Assembly (NCBI RefSeq): GCF_018139145.2
Contig: NC_059481.1
Coordinates: forward strand, 2,716,368-2,780,367
DNA: 64,000 bases
Direction of reading: 5' to 3'
Source of the DNA: Gymnogyps californianus
Taxonomy: Eukaryota > Chordata > Aves > Accipitriformes > Cathartidae
Shown: positions 24,441-38,500 of the stretch, one piece after another
Numbering within the stretch: position 1 is the first letter of the stretch
Layout: the number at the start of each line of letters is the position of its first letter
Translations under genes and position numbers: made by a program
The notes under the pieces: model-generated
The model's database searches: none
Seen by the model: only the letters and a program-made list of their open reading frames with translations
What the model was told of the DNA's origin: nothing

Positions 24441-26376
24441 GTCGCTCCCCTGCCCCTCCTGACCGGGCTCCGTCGTGTCTCTACCGGTATATAAACGTTG
24501 TTTGTTTATGTTTTGGAAATCCCCGGGGTTTTCTCGGTTCTGTTCTCTGCCTTTTGAAGCTGTTTTCAGCGTAACTGCGGCATTAAAAAGCTGGTAAAAC
24601 AACTAAGGCGGCCTGTAAACTGCTTGCTTTCTAATGGCTTCTTAGCTGATTCCCCAGAGCTGTGTTTGGGTAAGAGGAAAGCGCGGCCCAGCGCATCGCG
24701 CTTTTGTTTTGTCGCTAATAGCCCTTTTTGAAAGCTGCCTATTAAAAAATTACATCTTATTCCCTAGGCTTTAAGATGTGGATGCTTCGGTGAATTAATT
24801 GTCGCTTAGTAATCATAAGGGAAGTGGATGTTTTCCTTGCTGTGACAGCGTTAACTTAATTTTAATTAGATATAGATAAACATGTAAAGTGTTGCAGTAG
24901 CGTTAAAATCGCCTAGCCAATATGCATGCTGGATTTCCTTGCCTCTGATTACTCTTGCTAATCAGTGCCTAGAAGCTCAAGCCGAAATTGTGCTCTTATC
25001 CTGGCAATTTTTTTTTTCGTAAACACACTGAGAAACCTCAGGGGCCCGAGTTAAACGCACTCATGCCAAGCAGAGCGTGGAAAAAGAACGTGTTATTGCT
25101 GTTGTGTTGCAGCGGATGGGTGCGAGGAGGTTAGAAAGGGTGTTTGTGCTCGTGCGTCTCGGCGGCTGGGTGCGGAGGTCGGGCTTCCACGTAACGGCTG
25201 CACAAGCGTGATCTGAATCACCCTGAGAAGGATCCTAAATTAAACCTGCTGCTGAATCGTCCCGGGGAGTGAGCGAAGGGGTAAATTCCTCTTTCTCGGG
25301 AATCCAGCCCCCTCACTCCGACATCCGAGTTGGTACCGAAAATAAGGGCAGCGTAAACGTCTCTTTCTTCCCTTTTGTTCTACCCAAAATGCTTCCAAGT
25401 AACTTCCTCTGAATAACAAGGTTGTCGCTAAAATGGAACAAACTTTACCGAATCCCAGCGTAATGCCTTTGCTAGAAACACAGGTTTCAGATTTTTCCAG
25501 AAGTGAATTTACTCTTTGGTAATTACTCGTTAGGCAGAGATGTTCACGTCGATTCCGCAGAGGAACGCTTTTCCTCACCAGAACAGTCCTTTGTGATTTA
25601 TCGGTGTGGTAGTGGCGCAGGGAAGCTGGGAGGAGGCAGGAGACCGGAATTAAAGCTGCTTGCTCAGCCTGCCTTCCGAAGTGGCCACATTGGCCTGCAG
25701 ATCGCTTTGCTCGGCGCTGGTGGGGGAGCGAGCGGTTCTGACCTTCACGCCCCTCAGAAGGTGTTTTCACTTGGTGCCCTGTTGTGTTCTACCTCTTATT
25801 CACTGTTTTGTTTTTTTCCCCGTCTGCTAGGGAGTCATTTCTAGCGCTGCTGTAAATACGTAGTGATACAATAGGAAGAACGATGATAATGCTTGCCTCA
25901 GGGCCCCCAAATTTTTAATAATTAAAATGTCTCCCTGCATTTATTACTCAGCAGAGAGAGCGAAGGGAAACGGACTCAGCTGGGGGTTGCGTGTCTTCCC
26001 AGCAGTCAGTGTGAAAGGTACATTCATTGTAAATTCGGGACCAAGTTCCACACCTGAGAGTGTATCTTTGTTTTGGGGGCCGTGGGCTTTACCAGAACAC
26101 TTTTGTGGCCTGCCTGCACAGGTTTTAGCATTCTATTTACCATTATCCAGAGCAAATTGTAATTAAACAGGAGGAGTAGGCTTAAAGGTCTGCTGATGCT
26201 TGAAAGCTTTGTGAATCGGGGTCTGAGTGTTCATTCTCAGACTGAATTACTCTGGGTCCTGCATAGTCCAGGCTTAGATCCGTGCCCTCGGGAATACGTC
26301 GATGTTGGAGCCCTGCTGTGCTAGCCTTGCTCAGTGGCACCATTAGTCAAGTGTCTTTGTTTTTCTGTGCTTGTAG
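24441..26376 (+). other. PPCDC: PPCDC 5' intron (upstream of first coding exon)
   Basis: Sequence between the CpG island and the acceptor at 26376. No coding exon is visible. Frames at 25240-25770 show no family resemblance. Confidence 0.5.
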
Positions 26377-26543
26377 AGTTTGATTGGAGCATGGAGCCCT
26401 TCTCCCTGCCAGAACCAGGGTTTCCTGCAGAAAAGAGCTCATCTCTGCCACAGAAAAAATACCGTGTCCTGGTGGGCGTGACTGGAAGTGTGGCTGCCCT
26501 GAAGCTGCCTCTCCTCATCGCTGAACTGCTGAAAATCACTGGG
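26377..26543 (+). CDS. PPCDC: PPCDC first coding exon (coding 26391-26543)
   Basis: The acceptor is GCTTGTAG at 26376. ATG at 26391 begins MEPFSLPEPGF and is preceded by an AGC. It encodes residues 1-51 and ends in phase 0 before GTGAGT. Confidence 0.93.
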
Positions 26544-29500
26544 GTGAGTAAATCTATTGGCAGAGTATTGTAAAGTTGGTGTTATCCTGTTTCTCTTTTT
26601 GAGGAGAGATTACATGGCTTCTGTTGAAATGGAGAGTTCCTTCTGGCTTTGAGCCCTTTAGTTTGAAAATTTGTTGGGGGAGGATTCCTCCTGTTTTTAA
26701 AAATCAATTAATACTTTTTCCTATAATTTCATACATTTCTACACTTAAGAGTTAGCTTTACATCAGGCTTAAAGAGCAGTAACTATTCCTGGATATTTCC
26801 ATAGGCAGACATTTAGACTCTGGAATATGAAAGTACTATTGTTCAGCTCAGCTTGCTTAATTCTCTCAAAAATGATTGAATAGGTCCTTGCTTTGGTTTT
26901 TTTTTCTGGAATATGTCCTTGTCAGTCAAATTACCCGATCTGGCTACAGACACAGGTGATGCTTTCTGGAACTTGAAATCTCTAATAAGGCTATTGCAAT
27001 TTTCCGTAGGTGAGATGTGGAGTTTGCAAAGATGGACACTGCTGTCTGACCAACAAAGGGAAACCAGATCTTGTAAAAACAGAAATAGAAAATACAAGCC
27101 GCTATATGTGTCTGTACATTTTTTTATTTTTTTTTTTTTTTACTAGAGTTTATTGTCTGGAGTAACAGAGGTGTCCAGCAGAGGCCACTAGTGACTAGAA
27201 TCAGGGAGGGAAATGTGCTAAGTTTTGCTCTAGAATCAAGTTAGAAGAAAACATAGAAAACCTTTAGCTTTTAAGAAATGGAGCAAATGTTTTGGAGCAG
27301 TGGCATGAAAGAGTGGCAGGAGCAAGAGGGTGCACTTAAATATGGAGATGCATTGGTTAGATAGCTTAATGAATGTCCTTTTGGATGATTTGGGAGGCTT
27401 TACCTTGTAGATACATTAACATAGAGTCAGAAGAGGTGCAATCCCCGAGTAACTCTGACATAGCTGGTTGATGTTGATATCCAAGCTGGAAAGGGTACTG
27501 AAGATGTGGCGAGCCGTTGGGCACCGGTTCTGCCAGTTGGGCTGGCGTCGTGGGTTGCAAAGAGGGGCCTCAGTTAATTTATTACTTGACCTGAAATGAT
27601 TAGTGAGGCCGAAGGTCCCAGCCGGAAATAAGAGGGCCAAAGAAAAATAATACCAAGGAAGGGGGGTGACCAGACCAGGGCCAGCGATATGCATCTTCTA
27701 ATCCTCTGCTCTTGGATTGCCTTCGCTGTTGTCTCTTTTCCTTTGCTCTTGGTGCTTGGAACATCCTTCTTTGCAGGTGACGGGAAGAATGCAAATGATC
27801 CACTGTAGGAGTCTAGGTCAAAAGCGTTCCTTCTCTCTGAGCGTTTGATGCGTAATTAAAAACTGCGGACGGCTGGACCTAAATTCTTTGTGAAGGCCCA
27901 TAGGTTCTGTGACATCCGTTGCAGGCTTTGTGGCCGCTGGTTTTAGGCTTTAGTTGCATAAAAAGCAAAAGTGAAGCATCCAGTCCAGGAGCTTCTGGTA
28001 CTTAATTTATTAATTAAAATTATTTATTTACTCATTTCTGATGTGATTTCAAGGCCTGATCTAAAGCCTGCTGAGTCAGTGTAACTTTTCCATTGAGTTT
28101 GTTAAGTCCTGCACAAGCCTGTTGCATCCGTTTCTTTACTGATGGAACAGAACTTTAAAAAGCCATCAGTGGAAGCAGGGCAGGAGCAGAGGAAGGCTTT
28201 GATACCAAAGGAGATGTGGTCAGAGGCTTGAAACCAGAGTGGTTAGTTTAAATTGATGTTTTGGCTAAAATGATCCTTGGTGAACAACTTGGCAGTGTGA
28301 TTTTGCACTCATTACACTTGAACATCTCCTTGAGGGTGATAATGGATGTGGCTACATCTTACTGCCTTTTGTTTAACCTCTTTGAAGAGCTAGGAAATTT
28401 AGACGGCATCAGCTTACACCTTTCAGCTTATTACCCTTGCACCTGGTGTTGTGGGGAGACAGCACCTAGTGTCTCGTCAGGACACTGTGGGTAACTCTCG
28501 TGGTTGTGCTACACTCACACACGTTGTCTCAGGCTGATTCCTAGAATTTTTTGAATGGCCTGGTAGGAATACAGTGACAAAAATTATATTGGCAGGATAT
28601 TGGTTAGTCATAAAGAAAGGCAACGACAAACTTTTCTCTGGGTGAAAGGTATTGCTCTTGAAGCTACAGGGTGTCATCTGGACACCCAGGTTTAAATCAC
28701 ATCAAGTCATTTCATTGTGCTCCTGCCAGGTAGCCTCTGCATCAGCTTGTAGGTGCCATTTAACAGAGGAGCTACTCATCCTCTTCTGCAACAGTTGTTA
28801 CCGAAGCTCAGTCTGTCTGTAAAGATTTTGCTGTCAAAACTGAGAAAGTTATGAAAAAAAATCATACACACGCCCTTACCCCAAGCAGAAACGACTGTGA
28901 CAGGAGAATCCTCTAACAGAGACCAACAATATTGTGTGAACACAGGACAGCAGTTTTGCAGTAAAGTTTATTCTGGAGAATTGGCTTAAGTGGTCCAAGT
29001 AAAAGAACTCTAACTAGTCTAAACTGTCTCCAGTAAAGGAGTTTCTGAGTGTGGCTAGACTGCCTTTACTGTTTAAGCAGAGATATATCCACAGGCAAAC
29101 AGAGGGTGTGCCAGGTAAATGGAAAGAAAAAACTATGTAGGCTAAAGTGATCTTGAGAACACTGATCTCTTTCCAACGTAGCTGGAGGGACTTGAAGGAC
29201 TTGCTCAGAACAAGGGAACCAGGAGCCCACCCCAGCAGAAAACCTTAATTAGGGAGAATATTTAACTAATAGAGCAACTTTCTTGGGGGAGTGGTGGAGT
29301 CACCACCACTCGGAGTCCTTGAACATCCCTCTGGTATGCTCTAGCTTGTAGTGGATTGGATACAGTACTTGATAGCCAGCTATTCCCTATTCCTGGGCTT
29401 ATGCTTTGAAGAAATAAGTATTTTTTTTTTAAGACTGGAAATGGTTATGAAACTATCTTTAAAAAAAAAAAAGCAGAGTGTCTTTTGGGGATTTTTCTGT

Positions 29501-32500
29501 GTCGTTTAGCCTTAGCCGGGTATTTCTGGTCTAGATTAGATAATTTTGAATAATAACGCAATTGAAGCAGCAAGTGACAAAACATGTTACGTGGTAGATC
29601 GAGTTGTATCACTTAGAAATCCTTATACCGTTATGGCTAACTGTAAAATAAGAATACCACTAACAAAAATTACTGCTGAAAACTTTTAGTGCAGACTTGG
29701 CCTACTGGTACCATTTCAGAGAGCAGACATGACCCTTTAAACTGCACGTTGCTCTTTAAAATCACCAAATAAATAGTATCTTGCAGACTGTGAGGTTAAC
29801 ACCTCACTGAAGCCCATGGCATAGCAGAGAGCAGCATTAGCACCTTTGTGGGTGTCGCTGCTCGGCTCCAAGCAGCTTCCTGTGAGGTGAGGTTAGTATG
29901 GTAACAATACAGTCGATTGCTGTGAGTGTGATCTTCACACTCGAAAGCACTAGAAATGCAGCTGTGATTCCAAGTTAGAGTCACTTGAAAAAGAGCAGAC
30001 ATTTGCAGGAGGCAAAGAACCAAACATGTAGTACCAAAAACTGGTGTTATGTGCAGCTATTTTTTCCCATTACTTTTTCTTCAGGAAATGGGAAAAATTA
30101 CCAAATTGACCGCGATATGCTAAGGCTGGGATTTTTCCGCTGCTCCCAGCCTTTATTCTGGTCGCATAGGGTGCAGATAATCAACACTGCTCCATTCCCA
30201 GTCAAATAGATAGTGTTGGGGAGATAGGTTAACATGTTTTGTCACTTCAACCGCTGCTGTTGAAGATAGCTTCTTGGAGGTTGGAGATTTTCAGCAGTCT
30301 GTTTTAGCAAGAGTGCGCAGACCAAATGCTTCATCAGTTTTGTACCTCAGGCCGCAGTTTTCTAGCAGGAGGGAGTTGTTGGTGAGGTTGGTTTCTCCCC
30401 ATCTCTCTGTTGGGCTAACAGAACCACGCAGTGGGTTGCACTGTGAAGTGCTTGAAGCAGTGGTTGAAAGCGGCCAATAACAAGGAAAAGGGTTATTTTT
30501 CACTGTAATCGGCAGCCTGAGGTGCATCGTCCACATTATCAGTCTTTTCAGAGCACTCCCTCCGTGTGTTGGCCTGTCTGGTGACTGGTTTTAAGGTACA
30601 TCCTTGGGAGGAATTGCAGATGGAAATACAGTTGCATGTCCTGCACGGGTGATCAGCACATGCAGAGCCACTCCGACACTGGCTCTGCTTTGCGGCTGAT
30701 CCCAGTGTGCGCAGAGCACCTCTGGTTCACTGCATGTGGCAGGCAGCTGTTTGTGACGTTTGTCAGAGCTACAGCTTTGAGCAGGTCATGAGACATGTAG
30801 AAACCAGAAAAACCCCCCTTTTCCCACTCGCTAAGATTTCTGCGGGAGGAAATGAACGGATCTTGTGTCGTAGGGCACCTTAGCACCTCGTAAGTGTGCA
30901 CGTCAAATAAACATCCAAGGGACATGATAGGGTTTCCCCAGTATGTACCATATAACTGAAGGTTCCACTGGCTTTCAACCAGGCAGGCAGGTTTCTCTAA
31001 GATTTCGGAGAGAACCTTCGTATACTTTCACCCAGTCTCTCTTTCCTTTGTGGAAGCCACTGGTTTACTGTTTTGGCTGCACAGAAACCCTGTGCAATGA
31101 ACATACCTACACAGAGGATTTCCTCTTTGCAACCTTGGTAGGAAGGAGAGCTGGAAGACACAACTCCAACTTGCTTCTGGTATTTTTACCCCTGGCTGGA
31201 GCAAGTCTGATTAACACAGTTTTAAAAAGTAGTATCCAGTAGTCTGTAGCTACCTCCCCACCTTTGGCACCAGGAGATCATTGAGAAAGAGAGGCAGGGG
31301 CAGAAAGAGACAGAGAGGGGTGCACAGCGTGGTTCATTCGACCAAGAAATCGTACTCTGTCTTCCAAAGCCTCTCTTTCTTGTGAAGCCTTGTGCAGCAG
31401 AGGTGGGCTTGCTTTGCGCTGGTGGTGCTGAGCCCCAGCTAACCTGCTTGTCCCTCAGCAGTCCTTTTGATCACTCAGCACTGTGCTTTCCCTTGGCACA
31501 GAGCTTCCTCTTGGCTCTGAGTGTGGGAATAGGGATCCTGCAAGTGCCGCGTAGGCATGCCACCCCTCGGCAGTCCTCTGTGCTGTGGTTAAGGGAATCC
31601 ACTGAGGCAAGATGCTCTCCTACTCCCTTTGGCAGGCGTATTTTGAGATTAAAGGGCATCTTTCACAGAGCTTTGGTTTGCTGCTTCTTATTGACTCTTT
31701 GAAGTTCTGTGCAGAACTGCATCTCATTCTGACCTGCTCTGTCCTCTCTGCTGTCCCCGCTGTGAACTAGCCATGTGAACATGTTTGGCAGGTGGTGACT
31801 AATCACCTGCCCGTTTTAGGGTGGCATGAAATGAGTCTTCAGCTCCCATGAATACCTGTGGTGGCCTGGCCTTTCAACCGTGAATAGGAGAAGGTCCTCT
31901 GAGAATCCACATAGCTTTCAAAATCTTTGCGGCTTGAGCCCTCCTCCTCTACCTCGCTTTACAGGATTGTCCTCAAGTCTAACCGCTGGTCTTTCTTTCT
32001 CTTTCTTTTCCGATTAGCTCGAAGTGAAGGTGGTCACTACTGAGAGAGCAAAGCATTTCTACAATGCCCCGGAGATTCCTGTCACCCTCTACAGCGATGA
32101 AGATGAGTGGCAGGTGAGTTGTTCTTCCTTTGGAGACTGCAAGGGCTTCTGTCCTGTCCCCACTAGCCACATGTTTTGTAATTCAAGTAGTTTTGTCATG
32201 CACTTATGCCTTCTACTTCCAGAAAGCCAATGGGTCACGCTTCAGAAAAAAAGCAGGCTCCCTGAGAGATTCACTTAGTTGTTCAAGTGCTGAACAGCAA
32301 ATAGAAGTGTTCCTCTTAAGTTTCTTTGCAAGAGACCACATTTATTTATTTTTTAATCCTGGGCCAAGACTCACTTCTTTGTTCTAGTAATGTATGCTTT
32401 GGAATATGGCTTTCAAAGAACGTGGTTCCAACCATGCTGCAAATGAGGAAGCAAAGAAAGGCCGCCCTGACTGTACCGGAGGATTTTGTACCGCCCTAGC

Positions 32501-35500
32501 AGACTTGCAGCGGCAGTGAGGGTAGAAGAGGTCTCTCACCACCCTGGGCTCAGCCGCTATCTGCTGCTCTGAGAGGAGTATCAGGAAATGTCAAGAAAGC
32601 CACTGCAGAGTCGCAGTGAGGGTGTTTGGTGCTTGTCATGACTCATACTTGTCATGAAGGCAACAGCTTAATTCTCCTTAACACTACGAATTCTGAATCT
32701 ACAGACATCACTGACGTTCACAAAACTACCCACACTGCTTTAAAACTCAGCCTGGTGTCTGCTTGGGTAACCTTGTGCTGGTAGGCCCACCCTGGTGTAG
32801 CGGTGCGGAGGAAGGCCAGTACCTGGAGATGTCGTGCATCAGTGTGATAGGTGGCTGGAAGTTAGAGAGGTTCTCCTGGTGGAAGTGGTGTTTATCTCAG
32901 AGGTGTCTGCATCTGTGCTCATGCGCATACATAGAAGAGCCCTCAGTTGTCAGGGCTGTGAATATGTCTAGACCCTGTAAAATGGCTTTTTCTCTTGACT
33001 GCAGTTTTGCTGACATGCTTTGAGAGTCCCTGGGTATGAAGAGGCTCATTGTATAAACATCAGCATTTGTTTTTTCTATACATTTTACCTCTACTTTACA
33101 GTACTGATCTGAGTACGAGGTGATCTACTCTTTACCAGTACTCTTGCCAATGCACTCACACATGAGCATCGCTTTTAAGTGGAGAGAGGCATGCTAATGG
33201 CAATGGCCAGGAAGATTTCTGGCTCGTCTAGGAGATTGGTGGAGATCAGCTGGGTCCCAGGGTGCTACAGCTCCAGGCAGTTATTTCTGAGGAACCCTCG
33301 GTGGGGTGATAGAAGAGGTGCAGGTCAGGCTTTGAGGTCTGCTGGCCCACTGGAAAGCAGGCACGGAGCCCTTATAACACACTGTTCTGACAGAAGGGTG
33401 GGAAATAAGCCTGCTTGGCATCTGTTTGTGAGGTAGTTTTATTTTCAGAGTAAAATATAATTTTCAGTGCTTCTAGAAAAAATAGAAGTGAGTGGAGGAG
33501 CTGGGAAAGGTGTCAGGAAGCACCAGCTTTCCGGATGCTGTCTTTTTGTTGTGGTTTCCAGTGACTCAGAGAAGGACCAGTTTGTGGCCCTGATGCACCT
33601 CTTGCTGGCCTGTGGTTGTGTGTGTCCCCTGGGGATTAAGCACCTGATGCTCTTTGCTGCTTCTCTTGACACTTTCCCAGTTAACTGCGCTCTTAAGAAA
33701 AGACCAGGACTCTCGTGAGCAACTCGGAGCTTTAGCGAAAATAGAAATATTCACTTAAAAGTCAAGAGAGGAGGAAAGTGCCCAGTTGGCTAAACCTCAT
33801 CCATCCCAGAGAAAGCCAACAGGACTATTCCCTACTGTACTTACGAGGGTTTACTTTGCTGCTGTGAGTGTGCGTAGCGGCGTGCATCCTAATCAAAAGT
33901 GACTTGTGCAGTTAGGGGTCTATACCTTGTTAAAAGCCAGTGGACAGGGTCACTTCAAAGAAATGTGAAGCTTATAAATCACGTGGGTTCCTCAGGCAAT
34001 GTGACCCCTGGTTTGGTCCTGTCTGGCTTCAGTTGGCTGATAGGGTGGAGCTCTTTTCTCCGCTCAGATATGCTATGTGTGGAAGGAGCTCTTATGAACA
34101 GTTCTGAAGCTGAGGGATGATGTGAATGGGAAGTGGATGGGGAAAGCTCTTCCCTGTGAGTTGAAATCTGTGGCTGGTGGATGTGTGAATTGTCTTTGTG
34201 GGGAAAGGATACCCATTTGTAGAGCACCGAGCACGTCCGTTAACTGTGCTTCCTAAACGTAGTTGCAACACGGCCTTCACTGGAGGAGCGGGGAAGTCAG
34301 AAAAGTGAGCACCGTGGCTGCAGTCCCTCGTTCCCCACGCTGTCAGGTCTTGCTTGATGTGAGAGTAATTCTTTCCCCTTACATTTACATGGTGGTTACT
34401 GATGTGGGATTGCTAAAGTGCCTGTTGTTCACAGCGTTCATTGTGAGGGTTCGGTAATCTGCATCTTGTCTCATCCACAGCTGTGGAAAGGTCGTTCAGA
34501 CCCAGTCCTGCACATTGAGCTCAGACGATGGGCTGACCTTATGTTGGTGGCACCTCTTGATGCAAACACGTTGGCAAAGCTCGCGAATGGCATCTGTGAC
34601 AACCTGCTGGTGAGTAACCAGAGCTCTGCCTGAGAGTTCTCTCACCTCACAGCGTTAGACCGTCTGACCTTTCTTTCATGGAAACTCTTGTGCTTCTGCA
34701 GCACCGAGAACAGTGAGATTTGCATGTTCTGCTCCCACTTCATATGCTTGTCGCTCTCTTCCTCCAGTATGGTTCCCCTGTTCCTTCTCAAACAGTTGTT
34801 CTTTCCTTCCCTGACCTACATCCCTTTCCACTCCTCGGCTCTGTCAGTCTCTTCCATTATTTCCCAGTCCCTGCTTTGTGCCTTTCCTGCTTTTCCTGAC
34901 GGGTGGTATTTCTCTCTTTCTACCTCCACCCTCTCTCTGTCATGCATGTACACACACACACGTGTGTGCATACACACTTGCACTCACTTTTGAGTTCCTC
35001 TCTGCATTTTTTAGATGCAATCTGGAAAGACACCTGTGAGATGAGATAAAATTGTTTACTTCCTGCTACCTCACCTCCTCCCTCACCTAACTGCATAGCA
35101 CAGAAATTCAAACATGCTCACACTTACTTACCTTCCAGTTTCAGCTACAGGGGATTTTGCTTGTTCAGGCTTGTTTTTCTGGTATTAAAAGTGCTCTGGC
35201 TCAAAGGCTGATCAGAAAGTGTATTAAAAGAGAGTGTGCTTCTCTGTTGGGTGATCAGCTCTGGCCGGGGAGCCCTGCATGACCAACTTAGCTGTTCAGG
35301 TAAGAGGAATTGCATATGAATGAACAAAATACACCCAGAGCAACAGCCCTCACTTGTATGGGTAGATCTGGGAGATCTGAGAGAAGCCAGAAAGAGCTGT
35401 GGGAGGGACAAGCGATGTCTTGTCCTTCTGGGTCCCCTTGGCACTGTAGATGTGATGGTGGTAGCAGAGAGAAGAGCTCAGGAAGGATGTTAGGGATGCA

Positions 35501-38500
35501 TGGCTTCACAACCTCCTGCCAGTCTTTTCTGAGAGCCTTGTGGAGGGAAGAGGTAGCTCCAGCAAAGGAAAGCAAGTGCTGGAGGTGCTGGTTGGCAAGT
35601 TAGAACAGATTCTAGCAGACTTCCCTGTGCTGGGAAGGGTTCAAATCACAGGGCATAAAAAAGGATGGGCAGGGTTCTCGTAAGTACTCTGTGATCTGAG
35701 CAGAGACCCTGCACCAGGGACTGTTGCTACCTGGGAAGCTCCCTTTGCATGATGTAAATGCTGCTAGGCCTAGGGAAACTGATAGACATTGCATTAAGAG
35801 CAACCAGCATTTACCTTTTTAAGGAGATGAGGTGATATTGGGTTATCTGGAAGTTCTGAATTACTGAGGAGTCAGATATGATTCCCTGTAGCACGCAGGA
35901 GCTGCTAGATGGTTTGGAATCTGCCAGCATCTTCTGCAACAGCCCAGATGTGTTCGTGTTATCCTCTGTTTGTGTCCTGGAAGCAGCAGTGCTTCCCTTG
36001 TGAGGAGTTACGGATCCAGTTGGCATATCATTTAAAAAAGACTCACTTGCCAACTTTTTGTGTGTGGCTCTACAGCTGGCTTATCTGAAGTGTTGCCTGG
36101 GGATTTCTCTATAGCTGATACGATCTGTGGCCACCCCTCAGCTCCTCTCGGTCTCTCACATGGGCTGGCGGTCTACACGCATCGTGTTCCAGCTTGGTTT
36201 GCTCCAGCGATTGGGCTGCTTGCTTGGCCCCGTGCCGGAGTAGGATGGGATCTATCCTCTTTGTAGCCTTCTTGCCTGTCAGAGATGAGCTTTTCTGGAA
36301 TGTAATTCAAGTTAGTATCAGCCCTGTGCATCTGCCTGTGGGTTAGTCCAGCTGCACTGACAGATTGAGGCTTTTGGCCCTCTAATGACACCCAGGCTGG
36401 GAAAGCGCTTCTGTGCAGCAAAGTGATGAGAAGGAATGAGGAAAGACAGCCCATCTCGGAGCTGAACCTCTTGGCTTTTCTCTTGCAGACTTGTGTCATC
36501 CGCGCTTGGGATCTGAGCAAACCTCTGCTCTTCTGCCCAGCTATGAACACGGCCATGTGGGAACATCCCATCACAGCTCAGCAGGTGGAGCAGCTGAAAG
36601 GCTTTGGCTACACAGAGATCCCCTGTGTGGTGAAGAAACTAGTGTGTGGAGATGAAGGTCAGTCCTTTCACATGTCTTCGGAGTCTTTTCCTGGACGAGT
36701 GCTGCTCTTATCCTGAAGGGAGGTGCATTCTTTTGCTGTGTGGCCTTGAAGATGTTAAACTGCAGGGAGCAGGTGCTCACTGCCAGGGTTTATACGAACA
36801 AACTGAAGCTTTGCCCTGTGCTAGCTGATATCTATTATTCTTGTTCATTAATTTTTAAGTAGCCTTAAGAGACCATCCAAGCCAGGCTTTCAAATGAGCC
36901 GTTAGATAGGCCTGATATTTAAAAGAAATACTCATTCAAGAAGAGAGTAGATCAAAGAGAAGGAAGGCTTTGCGGTGAGCGTTATCAGCCTGGGATTTGG
37001 GTGTCCTGACCTTGCCCTCTACTGTGACTGTGGGCTGTTTTCATCATGCCTCAGTTCCTCATCTCTAACATACGGATAATATCTTATCCCTGAGAGCAGA
37101 CAGTGAGAATAAGCGCTTTGCAGACGTGGCTGAGGGTGTAGCTGGACGTGCATTTAACATCTGTTGTTGTTTGTTGCCTGGGTTACTTTTCAGCTTCCCA
37201 ATTGAGTTTTGATTTGGGGTTTTGACATCAGACTTATCTGTGAAGTGAAAGAGGGGGGTAGGGAAAGTTGTCACGCTCAGTTTCAAAAGATTTAACTTGC
37301 AGTGCTAAGAAATACTACTAAAATGATCTCACTTGTATTTTAGGAGCTGCTTTAAAGGGAGTTATTTTGACTTTTGGGAGGTTTTGAGAAGGGTTTTATA
37401 CAAGCAATTTGGATGAATGGATTCGCTTTTTTATCAAGAAGACAAATTGTCTGTAAAATGTCACCCAGTTCTAGCCATCCTAGCAAATGTGCTATTACCT
37501 GCACAGCAGTATACTCATACTTTTGTTTAACCACCCCAACTCTAGCAGGATTTTAACCGCTCTGTCAGATAGTTCACTAAACAGTCTGTAGCGAAGACAG
37601 GATGTTAAAAATGTTCTTCATGGTTAAATTCTAGGGCTGGCTTAGTTTCTGAATTCTTAGGTAGGTGCAATGCTTCTAGAGAGTGGTTTTTTGGAGCTGA
37701 AGACTGAGAAATATTTACAGTTAGGTAAGTGTAGTCAAGTAACTCAGGCATCAATTGAAATATCCTGGACAATTATGCTTCCGCTGGGATTTTAGACCTG
37801 ATTACATCAAATTTCTTATGTACTTGTAATAATGTGAAGGGAGAACGCCCAAAAGAGGTCATTCTGCGCAGACATTTTGGCAGAAGTGGAAAGGCCGTCT
37901 GGCATAGCTTCTTTGTCCTTTACTTTTTCCCTTCATCTTTTTTAGTACATATATAGGATCTCTATTCCTGTAGTAAGCAGCTGAGTGCCTCCTAATGGGT
38001 CGTGTGCTTATTCTTGCAGGTTCCTGCACCTGAGGCAGAGCTGTGTTGTTGTCATCCCTGCTTCACAGATGGGGATCTGAGATGCAAAAGGGCCACGTGA
38101 GTTGACTCACCAGCACAAATGGATTAGAGTTGGATGGTGAACATGATTTCCACCTTCTGCTGCTCTCACCCTGCCCCTTTCCCGGGGGTTGCCGCCCTTG
38201 CGACAGGGATGTGTGAGCCACGTGAGAAGCAGCATGTGAATGGCTGTGGTTTGTAGCTCAGAATGGCAAAGTAAACCGGCACTGATCGGGAGTTACCTCG
38301 TTCCACCAGCAGTCATTTGGGAGCTGCTTCGTATTCAGTTCAGCTGTCTCTACTGTGAGAACAAACTCCTGAAGGAGCTTGTAGGAGAGGGATGGTACGG
38401 ACAGCTGGGGCAGTAGTAGCCACATCTGACTCGACTCTGTTTGTGTTTGTGAGTCAATTCGCAACAAGATTTTCCTGTTGGCAAACGCCAGGATTTTCCT

